14,275 bases of DNA, from positions 1 through 14,275 of the forward strand of contig CAZSLZ010000086.1 of the NCBI GenBank assembly GCA_964607865.1, read 5' to 3'. Below the pieces are notes generated by a model that saw only the letters and a program-made list of their open reading frames with translations, made no database searches and was not told where the DNA came from. The number at the start of each line of letters is the position of its first letter. The first letter of the stretch is position 1. The position numbers were made by a program, and so were the translations under genes. The DNA is from CAZSLZ01 sp964607865. Its GTDB lineage: Bacteria; Vulcanimicrobiota; JAJTBE01; CAZSLZ01. Positions 1-6,585 of the stretch are shown in pieces.

Positions 1-844
1 GTGCCGATAGGATAGAGTTGAGATCTTCCTTGCTCTGTTGAAGTTTCAGCTCCGATGAGACTATTTCTGAAATATCTCTTGCCTCGGGAATTATGGCGCT
101 TACTTTGCCGTTGCTGTCAAATATAGGCTGAAAGGAATTGTCAAAGGCTATAAGTTCGCCCTGGATTTCATCGGTTAGAATAAACCTGACTGTTTCCCCC
201 TGGCTTGCTTTTTTTAAAAAATGAATCAGCATATCTTTTTTTTCTGCAGAAAGCAGCTTAATATCGGGTATTTCCCAGAATTTCCTTCCGATGATGTTTC
301 TCTTATCCAGCCCAAGCCGGTTTAAAGCTGTTTCGTTCATTTCCATTATTATTCCCTCGGGGCTTACTACGCTTATATTCTGAAGAGAACTGTTAAAGAC
401 AGCTTTCAGTAGAGCTTCACTTTCCTGGAAGGCTTTTTGAGTCCGGGCTTTTTCTATGGCATTTGCAATTGAATTTATAATTTTTTCCTTTTTTGCCAGT
501 TCACCGGCCTTTTTAATGAAGTAATCCGAGGCTCCGGCAATAAAAGCTTCTCTGGCAATTTCTTCATTGCCCTGTCCGGTATAAAAAATTACTGGTAATA
601 GTGGCCAATTTTTTTTTATTCTTTTAAGCAAATCAATTCCATTCTGTCTGGGCATATCATAATCAATCACCACAGCATCGCAACAATGGCTGGCCAGTTC
701 AGCTTCCATGTCATTATGATCCTGCAGGGGTTTAATATTAAAATAATTACCAAAAAGCACTGAAAAATATTTTAGAAACCCTGGGTCGTCATCGATGTGC
801 AGGATTTTATATTTGCAGTTTTTATCCTTATGGCCATTATTCAT
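1..844 (-). CDS. REC-PAS response regulator / sensor protein (partial, C-terminus outside window)
   Basis: Reading the minus strand from the ATG at 844 gives 281 open codons running off the window edge. Residues 13-130 form a receiver (REC) domain: acidic cluster D18-D20, phospho-acceptor D61 in IDYDMP, switch Thr89 in FYTGQG and conserved Lys111 in DYFIKK. Residues 140-262 look like a PAS domain (NSSLQNISVVSPEG, then NRLGLDKRNIIGRKFWEIPD). The last visible residues (LNSILSA) look like the start of a second PAS domain, so the complete protein may be a REC-PAS-PAS protein or end in a histidine kinase. The YTGQGNEEIA...GASDYFIKK pattern resembles the REC type common in methanogen REC-PAS proteins, from memory of the family. 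An in-frame TAG lies just upstream of the start (an in-frame TTG follows it) and no good Shine-Dalgarno is adjacent. It is divergent from the FHA gene. REC and first PAS are well supported; the overall architecture is not. Confidence 0.82.
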   Translation of the reverse strand, partial: MNNGHKDKNCKYKILHIDDDPGFLKYFSVLFGNYFNIKPLQDHNDMEAELASHCCDAVVIDYDMPRQNGIDLLKRIKKNWPLLPVIFYTGQGNEEIAREAFIAGASDYFIKKAGELAKKEKIINSIANAIEKARTQKAFQESEALLKAVFNSSLQNISVVSPEGIIMEMNETALNRLGLDKRNIIGRKFWEIPDIKLLSAEKKDMLIHFLKKASQGETVRFILTDEIQGELIAFDNSFQPIFDSNGKVSAIIPEARDISEIVSSELKLQQSKEDLNSILSA

Positions 845-898
845 AGGTAACAATTTCTATATATTCTTTTTACTTCCTTTTGATGATTTCTATTCTTG

Positions 899-904
899 TA
901 TAAT
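899..904 (+). promoter_or_regulatory. Candidate -10 box for the FHA gene
   Basis: A perfect TATAAT lies 58 bases before the FHA start codon in the AT-rich divergent spacer at 845-962. I see no convincing -35 at 16-18 bp upstream, so this rests on the -10 hexamer alone. Confidence 0.35.
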
Positions 905-962
905 GAAGGATTTATTCATATATAACTGAAAATACTAAAAAAAATATTAGGAAGGTGTCTGT

Positions 963-2588
963 ATGGATAAACCGGAAACGACATTGGAATCTTTAAGGTT
1001 ACCGGAGATTATCTCTAAAATCGGGTCCCCCTTTGAGAGGGCTTCCCGGATTGTTTCCGATGAGTTGTTCGATTCAGGTTATCAGATTCAGGTAACTTTT
1101 GGAATAGATGAAGGAAGCAGTTTTCGGCTGAACCAGCGTGAAATAATCCTGGGAAAAAGTACCTTCCTGGGTGAAAAGAAGGAAAAATACATTTTGTTTA
1201 ATGAACCCACGGTGGGTAAGGAGCACGCCCTTTTACGCTGGGATGAAGCCCTGGAAAAATATGTAATTTACAGCCGGGATGAAAAATTTCCCGTTATTGT
1301 GAATAACAGGCAGGTTAAGAAATCCTTGTTGAATCCGGGTTATAAGGTTAAACTCAGCGATCTGGAATTTGAGATTGTTTCCATACGGGACCAGTTTCAA
1401 CAGGCTTGCGCCCTGGTATGGGATAAGTTTAAAAAAGGCGAGGAGCGGGGCGAAAAGAACCTGAAAACCGGTTATAAACTGATAATTGTAAACGGCCCCG
1501 ACCAGGGCAAGGTTTTTGAGTTGGATAAAAACCTGGTAATTATCGGCCGCAGAAAAGGCCGGGGAGATATCAGAGATACTTATGGCATTCTTCTCAGTGA
1601 TAAATCTATTCCTTATGAACTGGCATTATTAATTTGGAATCCGAAGTTAAGGAAATTTTCTGTTTTTGAAGCTGAAGATCCTGATGCTTCCCTGAAGGTT
1701 TTCAGGGTAATTGAAACAGAGGATGGGGAAAAGCTGATTGGCCGTGAATTTGAAAATGTTCTTGATGATAAAGATACAATCCTGGCGGGCAATACTGTAA
1801 TGGTTATTCATAAGGCAACCGATATTGAAACCGAGGAATCAAAAATTGATATTGAAAAAGAGATCGAACTGGAGATGGAAGCTTTATCCAACGAAACCAT
1901 AGAAATGGAAACTCCTGAAGCTATCAGTTCTTTTAATATTGATTATGTTTTCGAGGTTTTACGAGGGCCTGATACCGGAAACAAGGTTTCCATTATGTCA
2001 GAAGAAGTCCGGGAAGGCAAGCAGATAACTTTTGGCTCTGCCGGAGATGAAAGGCAAAACGATATAGAGATAAATGAACCGGGCATTTCCAATACCCAGG
2101 GATATTTGGAATACACCCAGGACAGGCTTTATTTAATTAACAAGGAAGACGAGCCGATCCAGGTTAACGAATATGAAGTTGGTAAAAATGAAAAGATAAT
2201 TTTAAACAATGGTGATTTAATTTCAATGGGTCAGACTGTTATCAGTTTTCTCAACAACCGGGTCATTGGGGCGCTTCGCCATTACAGCATTCTTATTTCG
2301 TTTCCATTCCAGCAAAAAGAGATTGAAAGAATACCCATTACTAAAACCATGCTGTTTATTGGAAGAGGCTCATCCTGCGATATCCGTATTCTGGACCCCG
2401 AGGTTTCCCGCCTTCACGCGGTGCTGACTTTTCAGGAGGGAAGGTTCTTCCTGGAGCAGAAGTCTAAAATTAACCCCACATTTGTTAATGGTATATCATT
2501 GCGAAGAGATCAAAGCCGGATTATCTTCCCCGGTGACAAGATATATTTATCCAGAAATACTATATTGTCCCTGCAGAGAACGGGGTAA
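963..2588 (+). CDS. Protein with four FHA-like domains (one canonical, three degenerate)
   Basis: The start is the ATG at 963, with an AGGAAGG Shine-Dalgarno 6 bases upstream. The 541-residue soluble protein has four successive FHA-like beta-sandwich units at about residues 41-140, 170-284, 327-431 and 441-539. Only the fourth carries the usual phosphothreonine-binding set: GR at 467-468, SRLH at 482-485 and NG at 509-510. Unit 1 keeps a partial set (KEH at 86-88, VNN at 113-115). Unit 2 keeps GR at 195-196 but has SIPYEL where SxxH is expected. Unit 3 has SNTQ at 377-380. A charged, Glu-rich linker (about 285-320) separates units 2 and 3. FHA domains bind phosphothreonine peptides. No kinase or phosphatase is in the window, so the partner is unknown. 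No signal peptide or membrane span is visible, so the protein is probably cytoplasmic. The fold is clear for unit 4 and inferred from repeat spacing for the others. Confidence 0.85.
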   Translation: MDKPETTLESLRLPEIISKIGSPFERASRIVSDELFDSGYQIQVTFGIDEGSSFRLNQREIILGKSTFLGEKKEKYILFNEPTVGKEHALLRWDEALEKYVIYSRDEKFPVIVNNRQVKKSLLNPGYKVKLSDLEFEIVSIRDQFQQACALVWDKFKKGEERGEKNLKTGYKLIIVNGPDQGKVFELDKNLVIIGRRKGRGDIRDTYGILLSDKSIPYELALLIWNPKLRKFSVFEAEDPDASLKVFRVIETEDGEKLIGREFENVLDDKDTILAGNTVMVIHKATDIETEESKIDIEKEIELEMEALSNETIEMETPEAISSFNIDYVFEVLRGPDTGNKVSIMSEEVREGKQITFGSAGDERQNDIEINEPGISNTQGYLEYTQDRLYLINKEDEPIQVNEYEVGKNEKIILNNGDLISMGQTVISFLNNRVIGALRHYSILISFPFQQKEIERIPITKTMLFIGRGSSCDIRILDPEVSRLHAVLTFQEGRFFLEQKSKINPTFVNGISLRRDQSRIIFPGDKIYLSRNTILSLQRTG

Positions 2589-2644
2589 CTGGGTAGGGAA
2601 CAACTCAGAATATCCTCATGTTATGTATATGTCACGTTGTCGGC

Positions 2645-2668
2645 ACAAATTATTTGTTTCTTTTTTTT
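2645..2668 (+). terminator. Weak candidate terminator after the FHA gene
   Basis: ACAAA-TTA-TTTGT forms a 5-bp stem, followed by TTC and eight Ts. The stem is short and AT-rich, so termination activity is doubtful, but the T-run is 57-80 bases past the FHA stop codon in the right orientation. Confidence 0.3.
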
Positions 2669-2680
2669 GAACCAACCCGA

Positions 2681-2820
2681 TCTAAATTGAGATTGCCACG
2701 CCTCTTTGAGGCTCGCAATGACGACATTTCTTCAGGTTGTCACCTTTCAGGGCTCGCAGTGACAGGCTTCAGGCAGGTTATTTGTCATCGCGGGGAGCGC
2801 CAGCGAAGTGGAGAGCTCTG
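2681..2820. repeat. Cluster of degenerate 'GCGA...GCAATCTC'-type intergenic repeats
   Basis: Three related pieces are visible. Unit 1 (about 2688-2724) contains GAGATTGCC, CCTCTTTGAGGC and TCGCAATGACGA. Unit 2 (about 2739-2765) is a diverged direct copy containing CCTTTCAGGGCTCGCAGTGAC. Unit 3 (about 2781-2820) is in the opposite orientation: GTCATCGCGGGGAGCGCCAGCGAAGTGGAGAG. They resemble, from memory, the 'GTCATTGCGAGnnn...GCGAAGCAATCTC' extragenic repeat seen in many bacterial genomes. CCTC/GAGG within unit 1 gives a small internal hairpin. A possible fourth piece is at 6022-6048. Confidence 0.55.
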
Positions 2821-2847
2821 TACCACCCCAGTTAAGAATTAGTGAAT

Positions 2848-2968
2848 ATAATGTTCGTATTAGAGTTGGGTGAAAAATGAAAAAGATTCGGACGCTCAAT
2901 ACTGCAAGCAGATGGGTTGTAAACTTACAACTAATAAACTAAAACTCCAATTCAAATAAGAATGTTAT
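2848..2968. repeat. Interspersed repeat copy A, with imperfect terminal inverted repeats and central hairpin
   Basis: The ends 2848-2870 and 2946-2968 match as an inverted repeat at 17 of 23 positions with no gap. Inside are a conserved block at 2865-2897 and a perfect 7-bp hairpin, GTTGTAA (2916-2922) paired with TTACAAC (2925-2931). The left two thirds (2848-2934) align with 5930-6015 in the other intergenic region. Its function is unknown. The shape suggests a decayed MITE-like element or a structured extragenic repeat. Confidence 0.5.
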
Positions 2969-2974
2969 GTGGAA

Positions 2975-2995
2975 TAAAAAAAGGATGCATACCTT
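2975..2995 (-). terminator. Weak candidate terminator after the HExxH gene
   Basis: On the minus strand AAGG-TATGCAT-CCTT starts 6 bases past the stop codon and runs straight into a stretch of Ts. The outer stem is only 4 bp, extended by the palindromic ATGCAT, so strength is uncertain. Confidence 0.4.
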
Positions 2996-3000
2996 CTGAA

Positions 3001-3549
3001 TCAATGGGTAATTATATAATCCTGACCTTTCATAAATAAGTTCACCGGATTCTGGGAATCTTTTTTATTCTTTTTTTTCTCTTCTTTGCTCAAAATTCCC
3101 GATTGTTTCTTTTTTTCCAATTCCAGCTTCCTGGCAATTTCATGATCGGTTATAAATCCATCTTTGGATACGGGCACAATAACTTCCTGGCCGTCAATTG
3201 CAGCGGTAAAATGGCAGGTTGCCTTTCCTCCCACTGCTACTTTCCTGTTGATTTTCCCCATAAATTCAGAAAAAACTTTTATATCGGGATTAACCACTTT
3301 CAAGCCCAGTCTGTTGGCAATTTCATGATATTCTTCTATATGATGCATCTCGTGCTGGCGGACACCCTCAAAACTGTCATTGATGGAATGATATTCCACA
3401 TCTCCCTTGGAACATACATATTCCAATACCATCTCTCCCGGGTCTTCCCCGGGTTGGACCCGCTGGGAAACAGAGGGTGTCTTTATTTTACCCGGCTTTA
3501 TTCCGGTGTTTCTGGCGGCAGGATTGTTGCCTTGTGGTATATTGCTCAT
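3001..3549 (-). CDS. Small HExxH-motif protein of unknown function
   Basis: The start is placed at the ATG at 3549 because AAAGG lies 7 bases upstream of it. The open frame extends to 3672, but that extension would cross the promoter and consist of an unlikely hydrophobic stretch. The 182-residue product has no signal peptide. A disordered Pro/Gly-rich N-terminus (1-38) precedes a compact region (40-125) containing HEMHH at 66-70, which fits the HExxH zinc-metalloprotease pattern, with H75 and E72/E73 as further ligand candidates. VGGKATCHF follows at 107-114, and a Lys/Glu-rich tail at 138-165. The VRQHExxH context and the following VGG recall the SprA-related putative metalloproteases (in which VRxHExxH precedes a GGE motif), but similarity is too thin to assign. 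The gene is divergent from recD2 and apparently monocistronic. The motif could also be chance in a His-rich helix. Confidence 0.72.
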   Translation of the reverse strand: MSNIPQGNNPAARNTGIKPGKIKTPSVSQRVQPGEDPGEMVLEYVCSKGDVEYHSINDSFEGVRQHEMHHIEEYHEIANRLGLKVVNPDIKVFSEFMGKINRKVAVGGKATCHFTAAIDGQEVIVPVSKDGFITDHEIARKLELEKKKQSGILSKEEKKKNKKDSQNPVNLFMKGQDYIITH

Positions 3550-3600
3550 AAAAAAACCTTTCAATAAAACAATTTGAGAGCTGTTATAAATTCTGTTATT

Positions 3601-3609
3601 ATTATAACA
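3601..3609 (-). promoter_or_regulatory. Extended -10 promoter for the HExxH gene
   Basis: On the minus strand TGT-TATAAT is a perfect extended -10 element, 52 bases before the start codon of the minus-strand gene. No good -35 at the usual spacing is seen, which is compatible with an extended -10 promoter. Confidence 0.5.
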
Positions 3610-3661
3610 CAAGGAAAAAAAATATAAACATAACAATTGTAAAAAAAATGTAAAAACAATT

Positions 3662-3665
3662 GGAG
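3662..3665 (+). promoter_or_regulatory. Shine-Dalgarno of recD2
   Basis: GGAG sits 5 bases before the recD2 ATG and fixes that start. It directly follows, and partly overlaps, the second ACAATTG repeat of the divergent spacer (3656-3662). Confidence 0.6.
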
Positions 3666-3670
3666 TTGCC

Positions 3671-5833
3671 ATGATTTCCGAATCTCAGGACAAACATTCT
3701 ACAATTAAAGGCGTGGTTGACCGGATAGTATATAATTCTCCGGAAACAGGTTTCACTGTGGCGCGTATTTCCAATGAAAATGATGACATTGTTACTGTAG
3801 TGGGCAAAATTGCTTCCCTGAAACCGGGAGAAACTGGAGTTTTCGAAGGTAATTGGGTGAAACATAAAAAATTCGGCGAACAGTTCCAGGTGGAATCTTA
3901 CCGGGAAACAACACCTTCCACTCTGGAAGGCATAAGAAAATACCTGGGCTCGGGTATGGTTCCAGGTATCGGCCCCCATTATGCCTCAAAACTGGTCAAA
4001 CAATTTGGCTGCAAAACTTTGGAAATCATTCAGAATCACCCTGAACAATTGAAGAAGGTACCGGGAATAGGAAAAAAAAGAATTGAAAAAATAAAGAACG
4101 CCTGGAATGAACAGAAAAATATCCGCAACATTATGATTTTTCTGCAAGGGTATGGCCTGGGCGCCTCCAGGGCGGTTAAGATATATAAGAGATATGGTGA
4201 TCGGACCCTGGAGTTGATAAAGAAAAACCCATACCGTCTGGCCAGGGATATTCAGGGTATTGGTTTTATTATAGCTGATAAAATTGCCCGGAATATGGGG
4301 GTCGAAAAAAACTCCCCTGCCCGGGCAGAATCTGCACTGGTATATATTTTAAGAAAAGCCAGCGAAACCGGCCATTGTTTTGTTGAAAAAGAAAAACTCA
4401 TCTATGAAGTTGAGAAATTTGAAATTTCATCCCAGACTATTGAAGAATCTCTGGAAAAACTGAACAATGAAAAACAAGTGGAAATTGAAGAGAATAGGGT
4501 TTATCCTGTCGACCTTTATAAAGCTGAGAAAAATTCCGCTGAAATGATGGCTGATCTTTTAAAAACTCCCTCACGGTTACCTCGTATAAAAACAGAAACA
4601 ATAAAAAAGTGGATAGAAAAGAATGTGAAGTTTGAGTTGATTCCCTCTCAGATAGAAGCTATACAGCTGGCTTTGAACAATAAGGTTTCAATAATAACCG
4701 GGGGGCCGGGTGTGGGTAAAACCACCATATTAACGGCGCTGGTTGGGATACTGCTGAACCGGGGAGATAAACTGGAGCTCTGCGCCCCCACGGGGAGGGC
4801 TGCCAAGAGAATGAGCCAGGCTGTTAATATGGAAGCCCGGACTATTCATCGTGTTTTAAGATTTAAACCTGAACAGAACTGTTTTGAACATGGCCGGGAA
4901 AAGCCTCTCAAAGCTGATTGGATAATCGTGGATGAAATTTCCATGATAGATATTTCATTGTTTGCTTTTCTGTTATCAGCAATAAAACCCGATTCTCACC
5001 TTGTGCTTGTGGGGGATAAGGATCAGCTGCCCAGCGTGGGGCCGGGAAACGTCCTGTCGGATTTGCTGGATACGGGGGTTATTCCCACCTATCACCTTAC
5101 AGAGATTTTCCGGCAGAAAGCCCGCAGTTTGATAATAAGAAACGCTCACCGGGTAAACCGGGGGCAAATGCCCAGGGTGCCGGCACCGGACCTGGACAAA
5201 CTGGCAGACTTTTATTTCATTGAAACCGATGAAAAAGAAAAGATTGAAGAGCTGATTATTAAAAGTGTTACCGAAAGGATACCTCAAAGATTTGGATTCG
5301 ATCCCATGGAGGATATTCAGGTTCTGACTCCCATGAATAAAAGAGATCTCGGCGCGACTTCTCTGTGTAACAAACTTCAGAAAATTCTTAACCCCGGTGA
5401 CTTTGCCCTGAAGAATTTTAAAATTTCAGATAGAGTAATGCAGACTGCAAATAACTACGAAAAAGAGGTCTTTAACGGTGATATGGGGCGGGTTGCGGGA
5501 ATCGACAAGGAAAACCAGGTTCTAAAGGTTGATTTTGATGAAAATATTGTAGAGTATGAAATCCATGAATTGGATCAACTTAAGCTGGCTTATGCTACCA
5601 CTGTTCATAAAGCCCAGGGGTCGGAATTCCCCGCAGTGGTAATTCCGCTTTATACCGGCCATTTCATTCTGCTTCAGAGAAACCTTCTATATACCGCTAT
5701 TACCCGGGCAAGCAGGCTTGTAGTTTTAACGGGTTCAAAAAAAGCATTGGCCACAGCGGTAAAAAACAACAAGATTAAGAAAAGAAACACTAATCTGTCA
5801 AATAAAATTTCCTGTCAGTATAAAATATCTTAA
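3671..5833 (+). CDS. recD2: RecD2-type ATP-dependent 5'-3' DNA helicase (SF1B)
   Basis: The 720-residue protein matches the full-length RecD2/YrrC family. An N-terminal beta-barrel (about 10-80; GVVDRIVYNSPETGFTV) is followed by three helix-hairpin-helix motifs: VPGIG at 97-101, VPGIG at 130-134 and IQGIG at 194-198. The SF1B helicase core begins with a Q-motif-like PSQ at 325-327. Walker A is GGPGVGKT at 344-351, motif Ia CAPTGRAAKR at 371-380, Walker B VDEIS at 420-424, motif III GDKDQLPSVGPGN at 448-460, motif V TTVHKAQGSEF at 643-653, and motif VI YTAITRA at 674-680. All catalytic motifs look intact. RecD2 enzymes unwind DNA in the 5'-3' direction independently of RecBC and act in repair and replication-fork maintenance. 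The C-terminus after about residue 700 is a short Lys/Asn-rich tail without obvious function. The GGAG at 3662-3665 supports the start. No recB or recC is nearby, as expected for this family. Confidence 0.96.
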   Translation: MISESQDKHSTIKGVVDRIVYNSPETGFTVARISNENDDIVTVVGKIASLKPGETGVFEGNWVKHKKFGEQFQVESYRETTPSTLEGIRKYLGSGMVPGIGPHYASKLVKQFGCKTLEIIQNHPEQLKKVPGIGKKRIEKIKNAWNEQKNIRNIMIFLQGYGLGASRAVKIYKRYGDRTLELIKKNPYRLARDIQGIGFIIADKIARNMGVEKNSPARAESALVYILRKASETGHCFVEKEKLIYEVEKFEISSQTIEESLEKLNNEKQVEIEENRVYPVDLYKAEKNSAEMMADLLKTPSRLPRIKTETIKKWIEKNVKFELIPSQIEAIQLALNNKVSIITGGPGVGKTTILTALVGILLNRGDKLELCAPTGRAAKRMSQAVNMEARTIHRVLRFKPEQNCFEHGREKPLKADWIIVDEISMIDISLFAFLLSAIKPDSHLVLVGDKDQLPSVGPGNVLSDLLDTGVIPTYHLTEIFRQKARSLIIRNAHRVNRGQMPRVPAPDLDKLADFYFIETDEKEKIEELIIKSVTERIPQRFGFDPMEDIQVLTPMNKRDLGATSLCNKLQKILNPGDFALKNFKISDRVMQTANNYEKEVFNGDMGRVAGIDKENQVLKVDFDENIVEYEIHELDQLKLAYATTVHKAQGSEFPAVVIPLYTGHFILLQRNLLYTAITRASRLVVLTGSKKALATAVKNNKIKKRNTNLSNKISCQYKIS

Positions 5834-5882
5834 AATTCCTCCGCAAACAGAACGAATAAAGCTGGAATTCAACTTTGTGGTG

Positions 5883-5925
5883 AACATTGCTTCCCCGGTT
5901 TCAAACCGGGCCCATTAATAATGTT
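5883..5925. terminator. Nested GC-rich hairpin between convergent genes
   Basis: A perfect inner stem CCCGGTTT (5894-5901) / AAACCGGG (5903-5910) is enclosed by AACATT (5883-5888) / AATGTT (5920-5925). It lies 50 bases past the recD2 stop codon and before the minus-strand operon end. There is no T-run, so it is not a classical intrinsic terminator. It may instead be an mRNA 3' end stabiliser, a Rho-linked structure or part of a repeat. Confidence 0.45.
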
Positions 5926-5929
5926 GAAA

Positions 5930-6015
5930 ATATCGTTTGCATTGCAACTGGGTGGAAAATAAAAAAGAACATGGCGCTCACAGACGAAAGGTATGTGGGT
6001 TGCCCCTCCAACTAA
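5930..6015. repeat. Interspersed repeat copy B
   Basis: This stretch aligns with 2848-2934. The left part (5930-5954) matches at 17 of 25 positions. The core 5947-5979 matches 2865-2897 at 24 of 33 positions without a gap. Both copies then have TGGGTTG, a hairpin and CAACTAA at nearly identical spacing (15 versus 16 bases). The hairpin differs: here GTTG (5999-6002) and CAAC (6009-6012) enclose a C-rich loop, where copy A has GTTGTAA/TTACAAC. The pairing is kept while the loop sequence changes. Confidence 0.5.
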
Positions 6016-6021
6016 CTTACC

Positions 6022-6048
6022 ACAGGCCAGCGAACGAAAGAATCTCTC
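6022..6048 (+). repeat. Possible remnant of the 'GCGAAGCAATCTC' repeat
   Basis: AGGCCAGCGAACGAAAG followed by AATCTCTC resembles unit 3 of the cluster at 2781-2820 (GCGCCAGCGAAGTGGAGAG). Both intergenic regions therefore seem to carry both repeat types. The match is short and degenerate. Confidence 0.3.
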
Positions 6049-6108
6049 GAAGCAGGTGATGCTGTTGTATAATTATAAATCATGGCAATTTTCTGAATTA
6101 TTGCAGTA

Positions 6109-6585
6109 TTATACTTTTTTGACAGTAATTTTGATTACTCTGTCGTGTTCTACCTCAAATACTATTCCCCGATAAATCATTTTATAATCGGGAATTCCGG
6201 GAGAATCCGGGCATAAGAATTCCTCGTGAATATAGTTGTTGCCCAGCACATCTTTAACCTTTGATACGTCGCATCCCACCCTTACCACATCTTTAAGGAT
6301 ATAGTTGGGCTGGTTAATTTCAATGGTATTCATTTTAAAATTCTTAAAAATAATATTCAAACCCAGTTCTTTATATTCCAGCATGAACATGGGTTTGCCG
6401 TCATCGCTGTCAGACAATTCATAATACTGGGCTTCACCATAGACCCGTTCCACGTCTTTCTGTGAAAAATTCATAAAAATCGGCCCCACCTGCCAGCCCG
6501 GTTCTATTTTGGTAAGATCGTCCTCAGCAAAAGCCGGGCAAATAAAGATCAACAAAATGAAAACTGATAAAACTGATTTTTTCAC
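6109..6585 (-). CDS. Small secreted protein with a tandemly duplicated domain
   Basis: The 158-residue product starts with a clear signal peptide (MKK, hydrophobic 5-18, AFA cleavage site at residue 20). The mature part appears to be two copies of one fold. Unit 1 (about 32-90) has VGPIFMNFSQKDVERVYG then Y...LGLNIIF...TIEI. Unit 2 (about 100-157) has VRVGCDVSKVKDVLG then Y...GIVFEV...KITV. The 'hydrophobic-G-x-S-x-x-D-V-x-x-x-x-G' start recalls the SmpA/BamE- or BLIP-like small beta folds, but this is only an impression. Cys104 and Cys125 in unit 2 might form a disulfide. The start codon is GTG (6583-6585), overlapping the TGA of the preceding gene as GTGA, with GGAGG 10 bases upstream. Translation is therefore probably coupled. 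It is the last gene of the cyclase operon; no function can be assigned beyond an extracytoplasmic role. Confidence 0.8.
   Translation of the reverse strand: MKKSVLSVFILLIFICPAFAEDDLTKIEPGWQVGPIFMNFSQKDVERVYGEAQYYELSDSDDGKPMFMLEYKELGLNIIFKNFKMNTIEINQPNYILKDVVRVGCDVSKVKDVLGNNYIHEEFLCPDSPGIPDYKMIYRGIVFEVEHDRVIKITVKKV

Larger units (their letters stand above)
2589..3000. other. 412-base intergenic region carrying degenerate repeats
   Basis: No convincing gene lies here: short open frames are present but lack ribosome-binding sites and recognisable products. From left to right it holds a weak hairpin followed by a T-run (2645-2668), a cluster of degenerate repeat units (2681-2820), a roughly 121-base element with imperfect terminal inverted repeats (2848-2968) and a weak terminator for the minus-strand gene (2975-2995). 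Confidence 0.6.

Noticed and set aside
2482..2842. Two short plus-strand open frames (2482-2670 and 2618-2842)
   Set aside because: The first is an out-of-frame shadow of the FHA gene end; the second consists mostly of repeat DNA, has no ribosome site and no recognisable product.
2911..2934. GTTG...CAAC hairpins of the two repeat copies as integron attC or recombination sites
   Set aside because: The attC consensus core spacing and inverse-core partners are missing, and no integrase gene is present.
2681..2968. CRISPR array in the repeat-bearing intergenic region
   Set aside because: The repeats are few, diverged, in mixed orientation and irregularly spaced, and no cas genes are present.
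3550..3672. N-terminal extension of the HExxH gene to an ATG at 3672, giving a hydrophobic lead that looks like a membrane span
   Set aside because: It would cover the extended -10 promoter and overlap the recD2 start; the internal ATG at 3549 has a good AAAGG site, and the hydrophobic run is what an AT-rich spacer encodes by chance.
5993..6175. Short plus-strand open frame of 60 codons
   Set aside because: It lies over repeat copy B and the 3' end of the small secreted gene and shows no protein-like features.
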